Source: Shewanella aestuarii (GTDB lineage Bacteria; Pseudomonadota; Gammaproteobacteria; Enterobacterales; Shewanellaceae). Taken from it: a stretch of DNA of 64,000 bases. This document shows positions 20,973-33,199 of the stretch, one piece after another (position 1 is the first letter of the stretch; the number at the start of each line of letters is the position of its first letter). The position numbers and the translations under genes were made by a program. The notes beneath the pieces are model-generated. The model saw nothing but the letters and a program-made list of their open reading frames with translations, was not told where the DNA came from and made no database searches. The stretch is from contig NZ_CP050313.1 in the NCBI RefSeq assembly GCF_011765625.1, forward strand, positions 430,501 through 494,500. Direction: 5' to 3'.

Positions 20973-21851
20973 ATGACTTTGAAAACAAAATGGATAACCA
21001 TACTTGGGTTATGTGCATTAGCGAATTTGTGTTTAAGTGGGTGTGCAAGTCAACAAGTGAATACCAAAAGTAGCGTAATGGATTACTTATATCCAAAATC
21101 AGCAGATATGCAGGTTTCCCCAACTATCCCGCACTTAAATTTACCTCTGAGGGTGGGGGTGGCTTTTGTTCCCGTGAGTGATTCTCGATCATATGCCAAT
21201 AACTTTTGGAGTGGACAAAGCTATGCTGGAGGCTTAACTGAAGCGAAGAAAACCGAGATTCTTGAGCATGTTGCCGACAATTTTAGGGGCTTAGATTTTG
21301 TCAGCAATATTGAGGTGATCCCTTCAGCTTATTTAACTGCAGGAGGCAGCTTTGCTAATCTTTCTCAGATCAAAACAATGTATGGCATTGATGTCATCGC
21401 ACTCGTTTCTTATGATCAAGTGCAATTTACCGACGAAAGTGTTTTATCGCTAAGTTATTGGACAATTGTTGGGGCGTACATTGTTTCTGGCGAGAAGAAT
21501 GATACCAATACTTTAATAGATACAGTGGTTTACGATATAGCCAGTCAATCTATGTTGTTCAGAGCTCCCGGTACAAGCCAAGTCTCTGGTCGTTCGACAC
21601 CGATTAATTTAGCTGAAGAGTTAAGAGCTGATAGTCTAAAAGGATTTGAGCAAGCATCGATCAATATGGTTGAGAATTTAAAAACTCAATTAGCTGTTTT
21701 TAAACAGCGGGTAAAAGAAAATCCTGAACAAGTAAAAATCACCCGCAGTGAAGGCTATAGTGGCGCAGGTTCAGTGAGGCTATTTGACTTTATGTTATTG
21801 ATGGGGTTGTTGTTGGGCTATCGATGGCTTTTTAATAGTGCTAGAAGCTAA
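20973..21851 (+). CDS. Rhombotarget-type lipoprotein
   Basis: A 292-residue protein with a lipoprotein signal (LSGC, Cys24). The last ~30 residues consist of a small-residue segment SGAGS, a hydrophobic helix FMLLMGLLLGYRWLF and a basic end (NSARS). That layout resembles the GlyGly-CTERM/rhombosortase sorting signal, and the overall layout recalls the family named rhombotarget lipoprotein. The middle contains a segment (VRVGVAFVPVSDSR, EILEHVADNFR) like other lipoproteins that sense or assemble envelope components. AAAGG precedes the ATG. No rhombosortase gene is in the window. Function unknown. Confidence 0.72.
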   Translation: MTLKTKWITILGLCALANLCLSGCASQQVNTKSSVMDYLYPKSADMQVSPTIPHLNLPLRVGVAFVPVSDSRSYANNFWSGQSYAGGLTEAKKTEILEHVADNFRGLDFVSNIEVIPSAYLTAGGSFANLSQIKTMYGIDVIALVSYDQVQFTDESVLSLSYWTIVGAYIVSGEKNDTNTLIDTVVYDIASQSMLFRAPGTSQVSGRSTPINLAEELRADSLKGFEQASINMVENLKTQLAVFKQRVKENPEQVKITRSEGYSGAGSVRLFDFMLLMGLLLGYRWLFNSARS

Positions 21852-21924
21852 GTTAGTTTAAACCTCTGTTTGCTAAACGCTATTGTCGCTGTGTTTCTGG
21901 CGTTTTAGTTTTATGATTCAATTG

Positions 21925-21953
21925 AAAAAAAAAGGCCGCTAACTTAGCGGCCT
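21925..21953 (-). terminator. Intrinsic terminator of the tannase-family gene
   Basis: AGGCCGCTAA/TTAGCGGCCT forms a strong GC-rich stem; on the minus strand it is followed by nine T. It lies 87 bp past the stop of the minus-strand esterase gene. Confidence 0.88.
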
Positions 21954-22039
21954 GTGACGTAATCTTAGATGATGAAGTTTGGTTTATCAGATTACAAAAT
22001 TAACAAGTTGGGGGCTTGTTATCTCACTAAGCTGCGAGC

Positions 22040-23767
22040 TTATTTAGGGGCCACGCAGTTAAAACTGGCTGCTTCTTCAATATTGCCTGAGCCACTATAG
22101 GTTGCAATTTGTGGAAATGGGCATAATGGGCGCGTGCGAGTTACCGACCAGTCGCTCGGTAGCTCAGTGTTATCAGCACGAACAGCTGCCACAACGCTTT
22201 GAGGTTGAACACCTTGCTCTACCCAATCAACAAGTTTATCGAGCATATCAAATTGATCGGTAGCAGTACCGTTACCGCAATGATTCATACCGGGTACAAG
22301 ATATAAGCGTGCAAATTCATCTGCAGCTCTGTTATTGGCATCTTGTAATTCCTCAAACCATTTAATGGTATCAGTTGGTGAAAATACTGCATCTGATGAA
22401 CCGTGGACCACCATCATTTTTCCGCCACGATCTCGCATGGTGCTGAGGTTAGTCGCATCTGGCGGAGTCATAAAATCCATAGACGATTCAGTGTAGTTTT
22501 CATCGATAGCATAAATGCGTGCTATATCGGTATCCATATTAAATGAGTTAACAAATTCAAAGCTACCTGCTTCAGTGCGACCATCGTAAGGCGTTGGTGA
22601 GGTTGAGAAGATAAAAGCCACTGCGCCAGGATCACGCATCATTGCCATAAAAAATTCCCAGCCATAGTAATCATTGGTACCCATTCCAGCGTCGTAAGGA
22701 AAGTTACTATAGATAGCTTCGTCAGTATGGCTGTTACGAGGGCCGGACATAATGTTAGTTAATACGGTTTTCTGGGCATCCGTTAAACAATTGCCATCAC
22801 GTTCACCACTGCAGCTTGGGACGTCACGGTTGAGATCGAAAGCCTCTTGGCAGCCAATAAGATCGTTGATCATGCCATCGCTAGCGCCATCTAAAGCGTC
22901 ACATTGTTGTAAAACTTTGGCTGACACCAAAGCAAATTCTTGCTGAGTAAAGCCACTTTGAAGCGAGCTTAGTACATTTACCGCATCGACATCGACCAGA
23001 GTTGCATATTGTTGGATGCCATACATTTGAGACACAGCGGCTTTTGGTAGATTAAATCCGGGATTGCCGACTAAAAAGCCATCGTACATGTCGGCAAAAC
23101 GGCTAGAGGCAACCATAGTGTGGCGGCCACCATTTGAGCATCCGCCAAAATATGAGCGATCTGGTTGTTTGCCATAAGCGGTTTCAATCAGTGATTTTGC
23201 CATAGGTGTTAGTTGAGCAACTGCGTTGTAGCCGTAATCTAATCGTGCTTGTGGATCAAGACCAAACATTGGCGTAGGGGCTTGATGGCCTGCATCTGAA
23301 CTGATCACCGCAAAACCTTTATTTAATGCAGAAGCATTTTTATCTTCAGATATCATAAAGCGGCCCACCGCTTCTTTGACTGCGCCATCAAGTCCACCAT
23401 TAGCTTGATAGTAAAAGCGGCCTGTCCAATCAACGGGTAGACGCATTTCAAAGCCAATATGATATGAGGCGTTATCCACTAATCCAACTCGCTCATTCAT
23501 TATTCCCGTTACTAAGCAATGTGTTGGGGCTGGATAAATTTCGCCGCCAGCATATTCAACATCACCCGCTGCAATGAGTTCTGCTTTAGTAATGCTGGTG
23601 TCGGAATAAATAAATTGTTCAACTAGCTCGTTACACATAGATAAGGTTGCTGGAGTTGCAGGTGCCAGTATTGGCAGTGACTTGTCATCGGATGAACTAT
23701 TACAGCCAAAAAGTGTGATGCATAAAGGGGTCGCGATTATGGGGAACCAAATATTTTTTGATTTCAT
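22040..23767 (-). CDS. Tannase/feruloyl esterase family lipoprotein
   Basis: A 575-residue alpha/beta hydrolase with lipobox LFGC (Cys22). The nucleophile motif is GGCSNGGRH (about residue 190), and HGSSDAVFSP and PGMNHCGNG near the C-terminus carry the Asp and His of the triad; paired Cys beside Ser and His are typical of this family. It probably hydrolyses esters of aromatic acids such as gallate or ferulate outside the cytoplasm; the actual substrate is not evident. It is monocistronic. Confidence 0.85.
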   Translation of the reverse strand: MKSKNIWFPIIATPLCITLFGCNSSSDDKSLPILAPATPATLSMCNELVEQFIYSDTSITKAELIAAGDVEYAGGEIYPAPTHCLVTGIMNERVGLVDNASYHIGFEMRLPVDWTGRFYYQANGGLDGAVKEAVGRFMISEDKNASALNKGFAVISSDAGHQAPTPMFGLDPQARLDYGYNAVAQLTPMAKSLIETAYGKQPDRSYFGGCSNGGRHTMVASSRFADMYDGFLVGNPGFNLPKAAVSQMYGIQQYATLVDVDAVNVLSSLQSGFTQQEFALVSAKVLQQCDALDGASDGMINDLIGCQEAFDLNRDVPSCSGERDGNCLTDAQKTVLTNIMSGPRNSHTDEAIYSNFPYDAGMGTNDYYGWEFFMAMMRDPGAVAFIFSTSPTPYDGRTEAGSFEFVNSFNMDTDIARIYAIDENYTESSMDFMTPPDATNLSTMRDRGGKMMVVHGSSDAVFSPTDTIKWFEELQDANNRAADEFARLYLVPGMNHCGNGTATDQFDMLDKLVDWVEQGVQPQSVVAAVRADNTELPSDWSVTRTRPLCPFPQIATYSGSGNIEEAASFNCVAPK

Positions 23768-24079
23768 CGTAGAGTACGTCCTATGTGAAGATATTTGTTA
23801 CAAAACAAATACAATAAATATAGGTTAAATGTATTATGTTTGAATGTATGAGTAAATGTGATGGAGGTTGAAGTTGGAATTTGATCGCAAAGTTTTTAAC
23901 TTGTGGTTGTTACCTCACAAATTTAACAACTTGTATTCATTAAGTGTGGTGTTTCTGGTAGGTAAGAGGCCTAGAACGGGAGAGATATCAAATTAAAGTG
24001 AATACTGCTGAATAAAAAATGCCGCTAATAAATTAGCGGCATTTTTTATTCAGATTACTGTACTCAAACGATAAGAGAA
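23768..24079. other. 312-bp gap: esterase promoter region and rho terminator
   Basis: No gene. The left part is the upstream region of the minus-strand esterase gene, with AT-rich sequence and the repeated CTTGTGGTTG.../AACTTGT words but no clear operator. The right part holds the rho terminator described separately. Confidence 0.6.
24014..24047 (-). terminator. Intrinsic terminator of rho
   Basis: AAAAAATGCCGCTAAT pairs perfectly with ATTAGCGGCATTTTTT around a two-base loop. It lies 33 bp past the minus-strand rho stop and has T-runs on both strands. Confidence 0.92.
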
Positions 24080-25345
24080 TTAGCTCTTAGCACGTTTCAT
24101 TGCAGTAAAGAATTCATCGTTAGTCTTGGTCATTGCCAATTTATCGATAAGGAATTCCATACCTGACACTTCATCCATAGGATTAAGAATTTTACGTAAA
24201 ATCCACATCTTTTGTAGTTCATCAGGCGTGGTTAGCTTTTCTTCACGACGTGTACCAGAACGGTTAAAGTCAATCGCAGGGAATACACGTTTTTCAGCCG
24301 CTTTACGAGAAAGGTGTAATTCTTGGTTACCCGTACCTTTAAATTCTTCGTAAATTACTTCATCCATTTTCGAACCGGTATCTACCAGCGCTGTAGCGAT
24401 AATGGTTAAGCTGCCACCGTGTTCAATATTACGTGCAGCACCAAAGAAACGCTTTGGACGGTGAAGTGCGTTAGCATCAACACCACCAGTCAGTACTTTA
24501 CCTGATGATGGAATAACCGTGTTGTATGCACGAGCAAGACGAGTAATAGAGTCTAATAAAATGACCACATCTTTTTTGTGCTCAACTAAACGCTTGGCTT
24601 TTTCGATAACCATTTCAGCCACCTGAACATGTCGGCTTGCTGGCTCATCAAAGGTAGACGCAATGACTTCACCTTTAACCATGCGTTGCATTTCAGTCAC
24701 TTCTTCAGGACGCTCATCGATTAGTAATACCATCAACACCACCTCAGGGTTGTTGTAGGTAATACTTTGCGCCATGTTTTGCAGTAATAAGGTTTTACCC
24801 GCTTTTGGCGGTGCAACAATCAAACCACGCTGACCTTTACCAATTGGAGAACATAGGTCAAGAATACGTGAGGTGATGTCTTCTGTAGAACCGTTACCAC
24901 GTTCCATGCGTAAACGTTCTTCTGCATGTAATGGGGTTAAGTTTTCAAACAAAATTTTGTTGCGAGAGCTTTCTGGTTTGTCAAAGTTTACTTCTGACAC
25001 TTTGAGTAAAGCGAAATATCTTTCACCTTCTTTTGGTGGACGGATCTTACCAAAAATGGTGTCACCGGTGCGCATGTTAAAGCGACGGATTTGGCTCGGT
25101 GAAACATAGATATCATCAGGGCCGGCTAAGTATGAGCCGTCAGAACTTCTTAAAAAACCAAAGCCGTCTTGAAGGATTTCGAGGACACCGCCACCGAAAA
25201 TGTCTTCTCCGCTTTTAGCGTGGGCTTTTAAAATTGAGAAGATAATATCTTGCTTTCGAGCACGTGCCATGTTTTCTAGCTTCATGCTTTCAGCTAATGA
25301 AACTAAGTCGGATATCGACGTGTCTTTTAATTCTGTTAAATTCAT
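24080..25345 (-). CDS. rho: Transcription termination factor Rho
   Basis: From the ATG at 25345 ([10 protein letters not shown]) the product has 421 residues, the family length; a longer reading from a TTG is not needed. Seen are the RNA-binding cold-shock-like domain ([12 protein letters not shown], about 62), the Walker [13 protein letters not shown] (about 175), Walker [11 protein letters not shown] and the Q/R-loops. Hexameric RNA helicase that ends transcription. It lies after trxA on the same strand, separated by a terminator-like hairpin, as is usual for enteric-like genomes. Confidence 0.97.
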   Translation of the reverse strand: MNLTELKDTSISDLVSLAESMKLENMARARKQDIIFSILKAHAKSGEDIFGGGVLEILQDGFGFLRSSDGSYLAGPDDIYVSPSQIRRFNMRTGDTIFGKIRPPKEGERYFALLKVSEVNFDKPESSRNKILFENLTPLHAEERLRMERGNGSTEDITSRILDLCSPIGKGQRGLIVAPPKAGKTLLLQNMAQSITYNNPEVVLMVLLIDERPEEVTEMQRMVKGEVIASTFDEPASRHVQVAEMVIEKAKRLVEHKKDVVILLDSITRLARAYNTVIPSSGKVLTGGVDANALHRPKRFFGAARNIEHGGSLTIIATALVDTGSKMDEVIYEEFKGTGNQELHLSRKAAEKRVFPAIDFNRSGTRREEKLTTPDELQKMWILRKILNPMDEVSGMEFLIDKLAMTKTNDEFFTAMKRAKS

Positions 25346-25501
25346 TTGTGGGAGTCTTGTGTTACATGACAAAGCTTACCGCAACCAATCAGTAAGGGTT
25401 TCGAAAAAATTTATGATTGATAAACGAGAAGAGGTTTAATTGAAAAAATCTGAGATATAAATTAGCACTATCTGGTTATGACGTCCAGATTTTTAGCAGA
25501 A

Positions 25502-25535
25502 AAATGGCACAAATTGTTTAAAACTTGTGCCATTT
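25502..25535 (-). terminator. Intrinsic terminator of trxA
   Basis: AAATGGCACAA pairs with TTGTGCCATTT (11 bp); on the minus strand a T-run follows. It lies 21 bp past the trxA stop, between trxA and rho. Confidence 0.8.
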
Positions 25536-25556
25536 ATCATAATCAAATAATGATTT

Positions 25557-25883
25557 TTAGATTTTTGCGTCAATAAACTCTTTTAATTGAGTTTTAGAAA
25601 GAGCGCCAACTTTGGTTGCGACTAACTCGCCACCTTTGAACATTAATAATGTTGGAATGCCACGCACGCCGTACTTAGCAGGTGAGCCATTGTTTTGATC
25701 AACGTTTAATTTAGCAACAGTTAACTTACCTGCATACTCTTCAGCTATGTCATCTAAAATTGGGGCAATCATTTTACAAGGACCACACCACTCAGCCCAA
25801 AAATCAACTAACACCGGAGTGTTAGACTTTAATACGTCATTTTCAAAGCTGTCATCGCTTAGGTATACAATTTTATCGCTCAT
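25557..25883 (-). CDS. trxA: Thioredoxin 1
   Basis: From ATG 25883 (GGAGA eight bases upstream) the protein has 108 residues, the size of E. coli TrxA. The redox motif is [10 protein letters not shown] (about residues 29-38), with the cis-Pro segment RGIPTLLMF. Cytosolic dithiol reductant for ribonucleotide reductase, methionine sulfoxide reductases and others. The eight-codon N-terminal extension in the open frame is not likely to be translated. It precedes rho and is divergent from rhlB. Confidence 0.96.
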   Translation of the reverse strand: MSDKIVYLSDDSFENDVLKSNTPVLVDFWAEWCGPCKMIAPILDDIAEEYAGKLTVAKLNVDQNNGSPAKYGVRGIPTLLMFKGGELVATKVGALSKTQLKEFIDAKI

Positions 25884-26215
25884 GTTGTTCTCCAGATTTG
25901 GTTCCATTGCTAGTTTATTAATGGCTTACCATGTATATTGGGTTGGTTGAAAAGCTTTTCAAGTGACCGTGTAAATATCCGCACACACTATTCTTTGACA
26001 TTATGTGCAGGGCATCATCAGCTTTTATTAATGATGATGTGCATTTTTGGGCTTCTCAATGCTTAGTGTTTTTAGGTAACATACTGATTATCCTATAAAG
26101 AACGCTAAGCAGTGAGATGCTCTGAACGTTGCATAATGAATATGAACGGATAAACAATGCAGCTATTTCAAACGATCGTATCTTTTTTTGCAACCCCAAC
26201 AGGTATGCTGGTGCT
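25884..26215. other. 332-bp divergent control region between trxA and rhlB
   Basis: No gene. It holds the upstream signals of both flanking genes. A hairpin-forming GCATCATC...GATGATG is near 26009-26038, followed by ATTTTT, and might attenuate the rhlB leader or be chance. No good operator stands out. Confidence 0.45.
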
Positions 26216-27523
26216 ATGAGCCAAACACATTTATCAACACAAAAATTTGCTGATTTCCCGCTGCAACCCGCAGTATTATCAGCTTTAAACGAGAATAGCT
26301 TTGAATTTTGTACTCCAATCCAAGCGTTATCTCTTCCTATTTTATTACAAGCAAAAGATATAGCTGGCCAGGCGCAAACTGGTACAGGTAAAACAATGGC
26401 ATTTTTAGTGGCCACGTTTAATCATTTATTATCCGTTGCAGAGCCAGAAGGTCGAAAATCAACCGATCCGCGAGCCATTATTATGGCGCCCACCCGTGAA
26501 CTCGCGATTCAAATAGCCAAAGATGCTAATTTATTGGTTAAGCATACTGGTTTAAAAGTGGGTATTGTTTACGGTGGCGAAAGCTATGAAACTCAACGTG
26601 AAGTACTCGACAAAGGTGTCGATATACTCATTGGTACCACAGGGCGAATTATTGATTACGTGCGCCAAGGCGTGATCAGTTTGAATCATATTCAAGCCGT
26701 GGTACTTGATGAAGCCGATCGGATGTTCGATTTGGGCTTTATCAAAGACATTCGCTTTTTATTCCGTCGTATGCCAGATGCTAAGTCTCGCCTAAATATG
26801 TTGTTTTCAGCCACGCTGTCAATGAAAGTGCAAGAGTTAGCTTACGATCATATGAATGATCCTGAAAAAGTTGAAATAGCGCCGCTAGAAAAAACCTCGA
26901 AAAATATTAAAGAGGAAATTTTCTATCCGTCTACTGAAGACAAAATGCGTTTATTACTGACTTTGATTGAAGAAGATTGGCCAGAAAAAGCCATTGTTTT
27001 CTCAAACACCAAGCATAGTTGTGAAAACTTATGGGCACACCTTGAAGGTGATGGTCATCGTGTCGGATTATTAACCGGTGATGTTCCGCAAAAGAAGCGT
27101 ATTCGTATTCTTGAGCAGTTTACCAATGGTGATTTAGATATTTTGGTTGCAACTGACGTTGCTGCGCGTGGCTTACATATTTCCGATGTTAGCCATGTCT
27201 ATAACTATGATTTACCCGATGACTGTGAAGATTATGTTCACCGTATTGGTCGTACGGGGCGTGCCGGTCAAAAAGGTATTTCAATCAGTTTTGCTTGTGA
27301 GCAATATGCATTAAATCTGCCTGCAATTGAGACATACATTACTCACACCATTCCGGTGACTAATTATGACCGCGAAGCTTTGTTAGATGACCTACCGCCA
27401 CCTGTGCGCATTCATCGCAAGCATCCAACAACTCGTACCCGTGATGGTGCAAATAAAGGCGCTCATCGTAGCGGTGGTCCTAGACCTCCTCGTCATAGAG
27501 CGAACACACGAAGACATTCATAA
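26216..27523 (+). CDS. rhlB: ATP-dependent RNA helicase RhlB
   Basis: From ATG 26216 ([15 protein letters not shown]) the protein has 435 residues. DEAD-box motifs in order: Q-motif [10 protein letters not shown], motif [21 protein letters not shown] in [13 protein letters not shown] in FSATLS, and the C-terminal lobe [10 protein letters not shown] and [10 protein letters not shown]. The C-terminal tail is Arg-rich. RhlB is the RNA helicase of the RNase E degradosome in related bacteria. The start chosen avoids a 29-codon extension. It directly abuts a ppx/gppA-like gene, as in E. coli (rhlB-gppA). Confidence 0.94.
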   Translation: MSQTHLSTQKFADFPLQPAVLSALNENSFEFCTPIQALSLPILLQAKDIAGQAQTGTGKTMAFLVATFNHLLSVAEPEGRKSTDPRAIIMAPTRELAIQIAKDANLLVKHTGLKVGIVYGGESYETQREVLDKGVDILIGTTGRIIDYVRQGVISLNHIQAVVLDEADRMFDLGFIKDIRFLFRRMPDAKSRLNMLFSATLSMKVQELAYDHMNDPEKVEIAPLEKTSKNIKEEIFYPSTEDKMRLLLTLIEEDWPEKAIVFSNTKHSCENLWAHLEGDGHRVGLLTGDVPQKKRIRILEQFTNGDLDILVATDVAARGLHISDVSHVYNYDLPDDCEDYVHRIGRTGRAGQKGISISFACEQYALNLPAIETYITHTIPVTNYDREALLDDLPPPVRIHRKHPTTRTRDGANKGAHRSGGPRPPRHRANTRRHS

Positions 27524-28450
27524 ATGCCTCAACTTGCTTCCTCTAAACCTTATGCTGCTATCACGTTAGGCTCTAATAGCTTTAACATGATGGTGGCATC
27601 CACCATAGCCGGCAAACCTCATGTTATTGCTAAATACAAACGTAAGGTCCGACTTGCAGAAGGGATCGGCGCTGACGGCCTATTGAATGAAGAAGTGATG
27701 CAACGTGGGTTAGCATGCTTGAGCATGTTTGCTCAGATGCTAAAACAACATCAGATTACTGCTGACAATGTGGCAGTCATTGCGACTGCAGCATTGCGAA
27801 CCATCAGCAACGTTGATGAGTTTCATCAACGCTCCCTGCCGATATTAGGCCATCCAATTGAAGTCATTTCTGGTTTGCGCGAAGCCGAATTAATTTACCA
27901 GGGCATGGTGGCTACCACCGCAGGCCAAGGTAAGCGTTTGGTGATTGATATTGGTGGTGCCAGTACCGAGTTTATTATTGGCGAAGGTAAAAAAGTGCTG
28001 TTTAAAACCAGTTTGCCTTTTGGTGGAGTGCTTTTTAATCAGCAATTTTTTAATCGAGCACCGTATCAAATGCTTGATTTTGAACAAGCAAAGCAAGCGG
28101 TTGAGTTGATTTTGACTGAGAGCATCAGTGAATTAATCGCGCATGGCTGGGATTGTGTAGTCGGTGCATCAGGCGTAGTGCAGTCTGTGGTCTCTGTTTT
28201 GCAGCATCGTAAGCAATCTGAAGTGATTACTTTGGCTGTATTGCAATCACTTAAAGCTGAAGTGTTGTCACAAGCCGATCAAAGCTTATCAGGCATCAAG
28301 GGGTTAAGTGCTGAAAAGGCACCTACTTTTGCTTCAGGCGTTGCTATTTTGCTGGCTTTGTTTGAGTTGTTATCGATTAATAGCTTAAATCTAGCAGGCG
28401 GTGCGTTGCGTGAAGGGGTATTGCATATGCTGGCTAATAGGCAAGCCTAG
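27524..28450 (+). CDS. Ppx/GppA family phosphatase, short form
   Basis: A 308-residue member of the exopolyphosphatase/guanosine pentaphosphatase family: ITLGSNSFNMMVA at the N-terminus, ATAALRTISN, the phosphate-binding IDIGGASTEF (about 143) and VGASGVVQSVV. It has only the two actin-like lobes; the C-terminal HD-like extension of the ~500-residue E. coli GppA/Ppx is absent. Activity could be on polyphosphate or pppGpp. Its ATG follows the rhlB stop with no gap, so the genes form one transcript. A bidirectional terminator follows. Confidence 0.87.
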   Translation: MPQLASSKPYAAITLGSNSFNMMVASTIAGKPHVIAKYKRKVRLAEGIGADGLLNEEVMQRGLACLSMFAQMLKQHQITADNVAVIATAALRTISNVDEFHQRSLPILGHPIEVISGLREAELIYQGMVATTAGQGKRLVIDIGGASTEFIIGEGKKVLFKTSLPFGGVLFNQQFFNRAPYQMLDFEQAKQAVELILTESISELIAHGWDCVVGASGVVQSVVSVLQHRKQSEVITLAVLQSLKAEVLSQADQSLSGIKGLSAEKAPTFASGVAILLALFELLSINSLNLAGGALREGVLHMLANRQA

Positions 28451-28474
28451 TGAGTTGTTTTAAGGTAATAACTA

Positions 28475-28507
28475 AAAAAATAGGTCGTAATTAACGACCT
28501 ATTTTTT
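28475..28507. terminator. Bidirectional intrinsic terminator
   Basis: AAAAAATAGGTCGT pairs with ACGACCTATTTTTT around a short AT-rich loop. It serves the plus-strand rhlB-ppx pair and the convergent minus-strand thioredoxin-like gene. Confidence 0.93.
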
Positions 28508-28524
28508 ATCTGTATTGGGTAAAA

Positions 28525-29076
28525 TTATTTTAAAATGTTAACCAAGTCAGCTTCTAAACTCACAGTTGGACGTTCAACAATGCGACCAATCTCTTCGCCT
28601 TTTTGCTGAATGATAAAGGTTGGAATACGAGTGAACTCATATTTAGCCGCTAAACCTTCTGGGTCAACTTTACTGCGATCAACACCAATATAGGTCACCT
28701 TGATATTAGGGTTGGCTACTTCTTCAATTAAGCGCATAAAACGAGGAGTTTCACGGTGACAATCTGGGCACCAAGTACCGATAATGACAACAATGTCAGT
28801 TGGCTCGGTGACATTTTTTAATGCCGCAATTTGCGCCGCATCTGTTGCATAGTGTTGATATTCTTCACTGTAACCTGGTAAATCTTTGGCAAGAGTTTCA
28901 GTTGTTACGATACCTGTAATAATCACTTCTTTTTTCTCCTCGCTGCAAGTCGCCATAAAACCTTGTGGCGCTTCATCAAAGCTACAACCGCTGTCAGCGA
29001 TAGCGTTAGAAACGACCAGTTGGCTACTAAAGAATATTGCCGTAGTGGCTAATAATGTTTTTACGCTATTGTGCAT
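28525..29076 (-). CDS. Periplasmic thioredoxin-like protein
   Basis: A 183-residue protein with a signal peptide (cleavage near SNAIA-DS) and a thioredoxin fold with redox motif GTWCPDCHRETPR (about residue 100) and cis-Pro FTRIPTFII. The CPDC active site resembles exported TlpA/ResA-like or thiol-disulfide exchange proteins. It probably keeps cysteine pairs reduced or delivers reducing power in the periplasm, possibly for c-type cytochrome assembly; the partner is not shown. It is monocistronic. Confidence 0.8.
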   Translation of the reverse strand: MHNSVKTLLATTAIFFSSQLVVSNAIADSGCSFDEAPQGFMATCSEEKKEVIITGIVTTETLAKDLPGYSEEYQHYATDAAQIAALKNVTEPTDIVVIIGTWCPDCHRETPRFMRLIEEVANPNIKVTYIGVDRSKVDPEGLAAKYEFTRIPTFIIQQKGEEIGRIVERPTVSLEADLVNILK

Positions 29077-29230
29077 GATAAGACCTCAAAGAAATAGAAA
29101 AAGATAGCTTTGAGGCTATTCAATCATGGCATAGTCAATCTGTTAAGTCAGTGAATGTGTTGATGTTATCCTGATCACGTATTTGTTTTTATTTATTAGC
29201 AAACTGTGAACTAGTACTTAATACCAGTGT

Positions 29231-29317
29231 AGATTTTTAGAATGTAGAATAACGACTTATCGAAAATCTGCCTTATTATCACGCATTTTGCCTACGCAAT
29301 CCCTGTCCACTTATTTA
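29231..29317 (+). repeat. Dispersed ~88-bp repeat, copy A
   Basis: About 87 bases that align with 44908-44995 almost ungapped. Shared blocks include ATTTTTAGA-TGTAGAAT, CCTTATTATC, TACGC-AT and CTGTCCACTTATTTA. By eye roughly 70% of positions agree. It is intergenic and has no coding frame. Confidence 0.7.
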
Positions 29318-29350
29318 TTGTGATTGGCAAGTGGTTATTATTGAAGCAAT

Positions 29351-29375
29351 AAAAAAGGAAGCGTTATGCTTCCTT
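29351..29375 (-). terminator. Intrinsic terminator of hemB
   Basis: AAGGAAGC/GCTTCCTT around GTTAT with an A6 run on the plus strand (T-run on the minus). It lies about 40 bp past the hemB stop. Confidence 0.85.
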
Positions 29376-29417
29376 GTCATAAAAAATACTGCCTAAATCT
29401 GAACTGCGTAATTCAGG

Positions 29418-32371
<2,954 letters not shown>

Positions 32372-32377
32372 TGGGCC

Positions 32378-33178
32378 TTATCCATGGCTTGATAGGTTAA
32401 AAAAGTCGACACTGTTTTGATAACAGTGGCCCGCTAACTCGGCGTATTCTTGTTGGCGAAGTTTGGCCATGGTTTGCACAATATAGGGTAGGTATTCCGG
32501 TAAATTTTTACTGGATTTAGGTTTAGGGCGCATACTGCGTGGCAGTAAATAGGGGGCGTCGGTTTCAGCCATCAGCCGATTATTGGGAATGTATTTAACC
32601 AGCTCGGCTAAAGACTGCCCACGACGTTCGTCACAAATCCAACCTGTAATCCCAATATATAAATCAGCGGCTAAACATGCGTCTAACTCAGCTTTATTCC
32701 CGGTAAAGCAGTGTAAAACCGCTTTGGGTAAATCTTGGCGGTAGCGATTTACAATGTCGATAAAATCATCGTGCGCATCACGGCAATGCATATATACAGG
32801 CATGTTTAGCTCACAGGCAATGTCGAGTTGCTGGGCAAATGCATGACGCTGTTGGTCTCGGGGAGAAAAATCGCGATTATAATCAAGACCGCATTCGCCA
32901 ATGGCAACAACCGTTGGGTGTTTGGCTAACTGTTTCAGTGTCTCTGCACTATGTTCATTCCAGTGACGAGCATAATGAGGGTGAACGCCTGTGGTGCAAA
33001 AAAGCTGTTGAGGATATTGCTGGCACACATTAATGGCTTGCGCGCTTTCTTCAAGTTCGCTGCCAATAACAATTAAAGGCGAAACATCTTGTTTCGCCGC
33101 TTGTTGGATGATGTCGTGGCAGTTGTCTATTAAGTTGGCACTTAATAGATTAACAGCAATATCAATATGCTGGATCAT
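32378..33178 (-). CDS. tatD: TatD family DNase/metal-dependent hydrolase
   Basis: A 266-residue protein matching E. coli TatD closely: IDIAVNL at the N-terminus, TTGVHPHYA, IGECGLDYNRDFS, MHCRDAHDD, VLHCFTG and ETDAPYLLP. Like true TatD, it has no HxH pair at the N-terminus. TatD is a 3'-5' exonuclease/DNase, not needed for Tat export itself despite operon membership. It lies downstream of tatABC and one small gene on the same strand. Confidence 0.93.
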   Translation of the reverse strand: MIQHIDIAVNLLSANLIDNCHDIIQQAAKQDVSPLIVIGSELEESAQAINVCQQYPQQLFCTTGVHPHYARHWNEHSAETLKQLAKHPTVVAIGECGLDYNRDFSPRDQQRHAFAQQLDIACELNMPVYMHCRDAHDDFIDIVNRYRQDLPKAVLHCFTGNKAELDACLAADLYIGITGWICDERRGQSLAELVKYIPNNRLMAETDAPYLLPRSMRPKPKSSKNLPEYLPYIVQTMAKLRQQEYAELAGHCYQNSVDFFNLSSHG

Positions 33179-33199
33179 GTCAGGTGTTTTGATAACGAG

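Larger units (their letters stand above)
29077..29417. other. 341-bp gap between the thioredoxin-like gene and hemB
   Basis: No gene. It holds the upstream region of the minus-strand thioredoxin gene, one copy of the dispersed repeat (29231-29317) and the hemB terminator. Confidence 0.6.

Noticed and set aside
32378..33178. TatD missing its N-terminal HxH motif as a loss of function
   Set aside because: True E. coli-type TatD also has IGVNL at that position, so this is normal for the subfamily.
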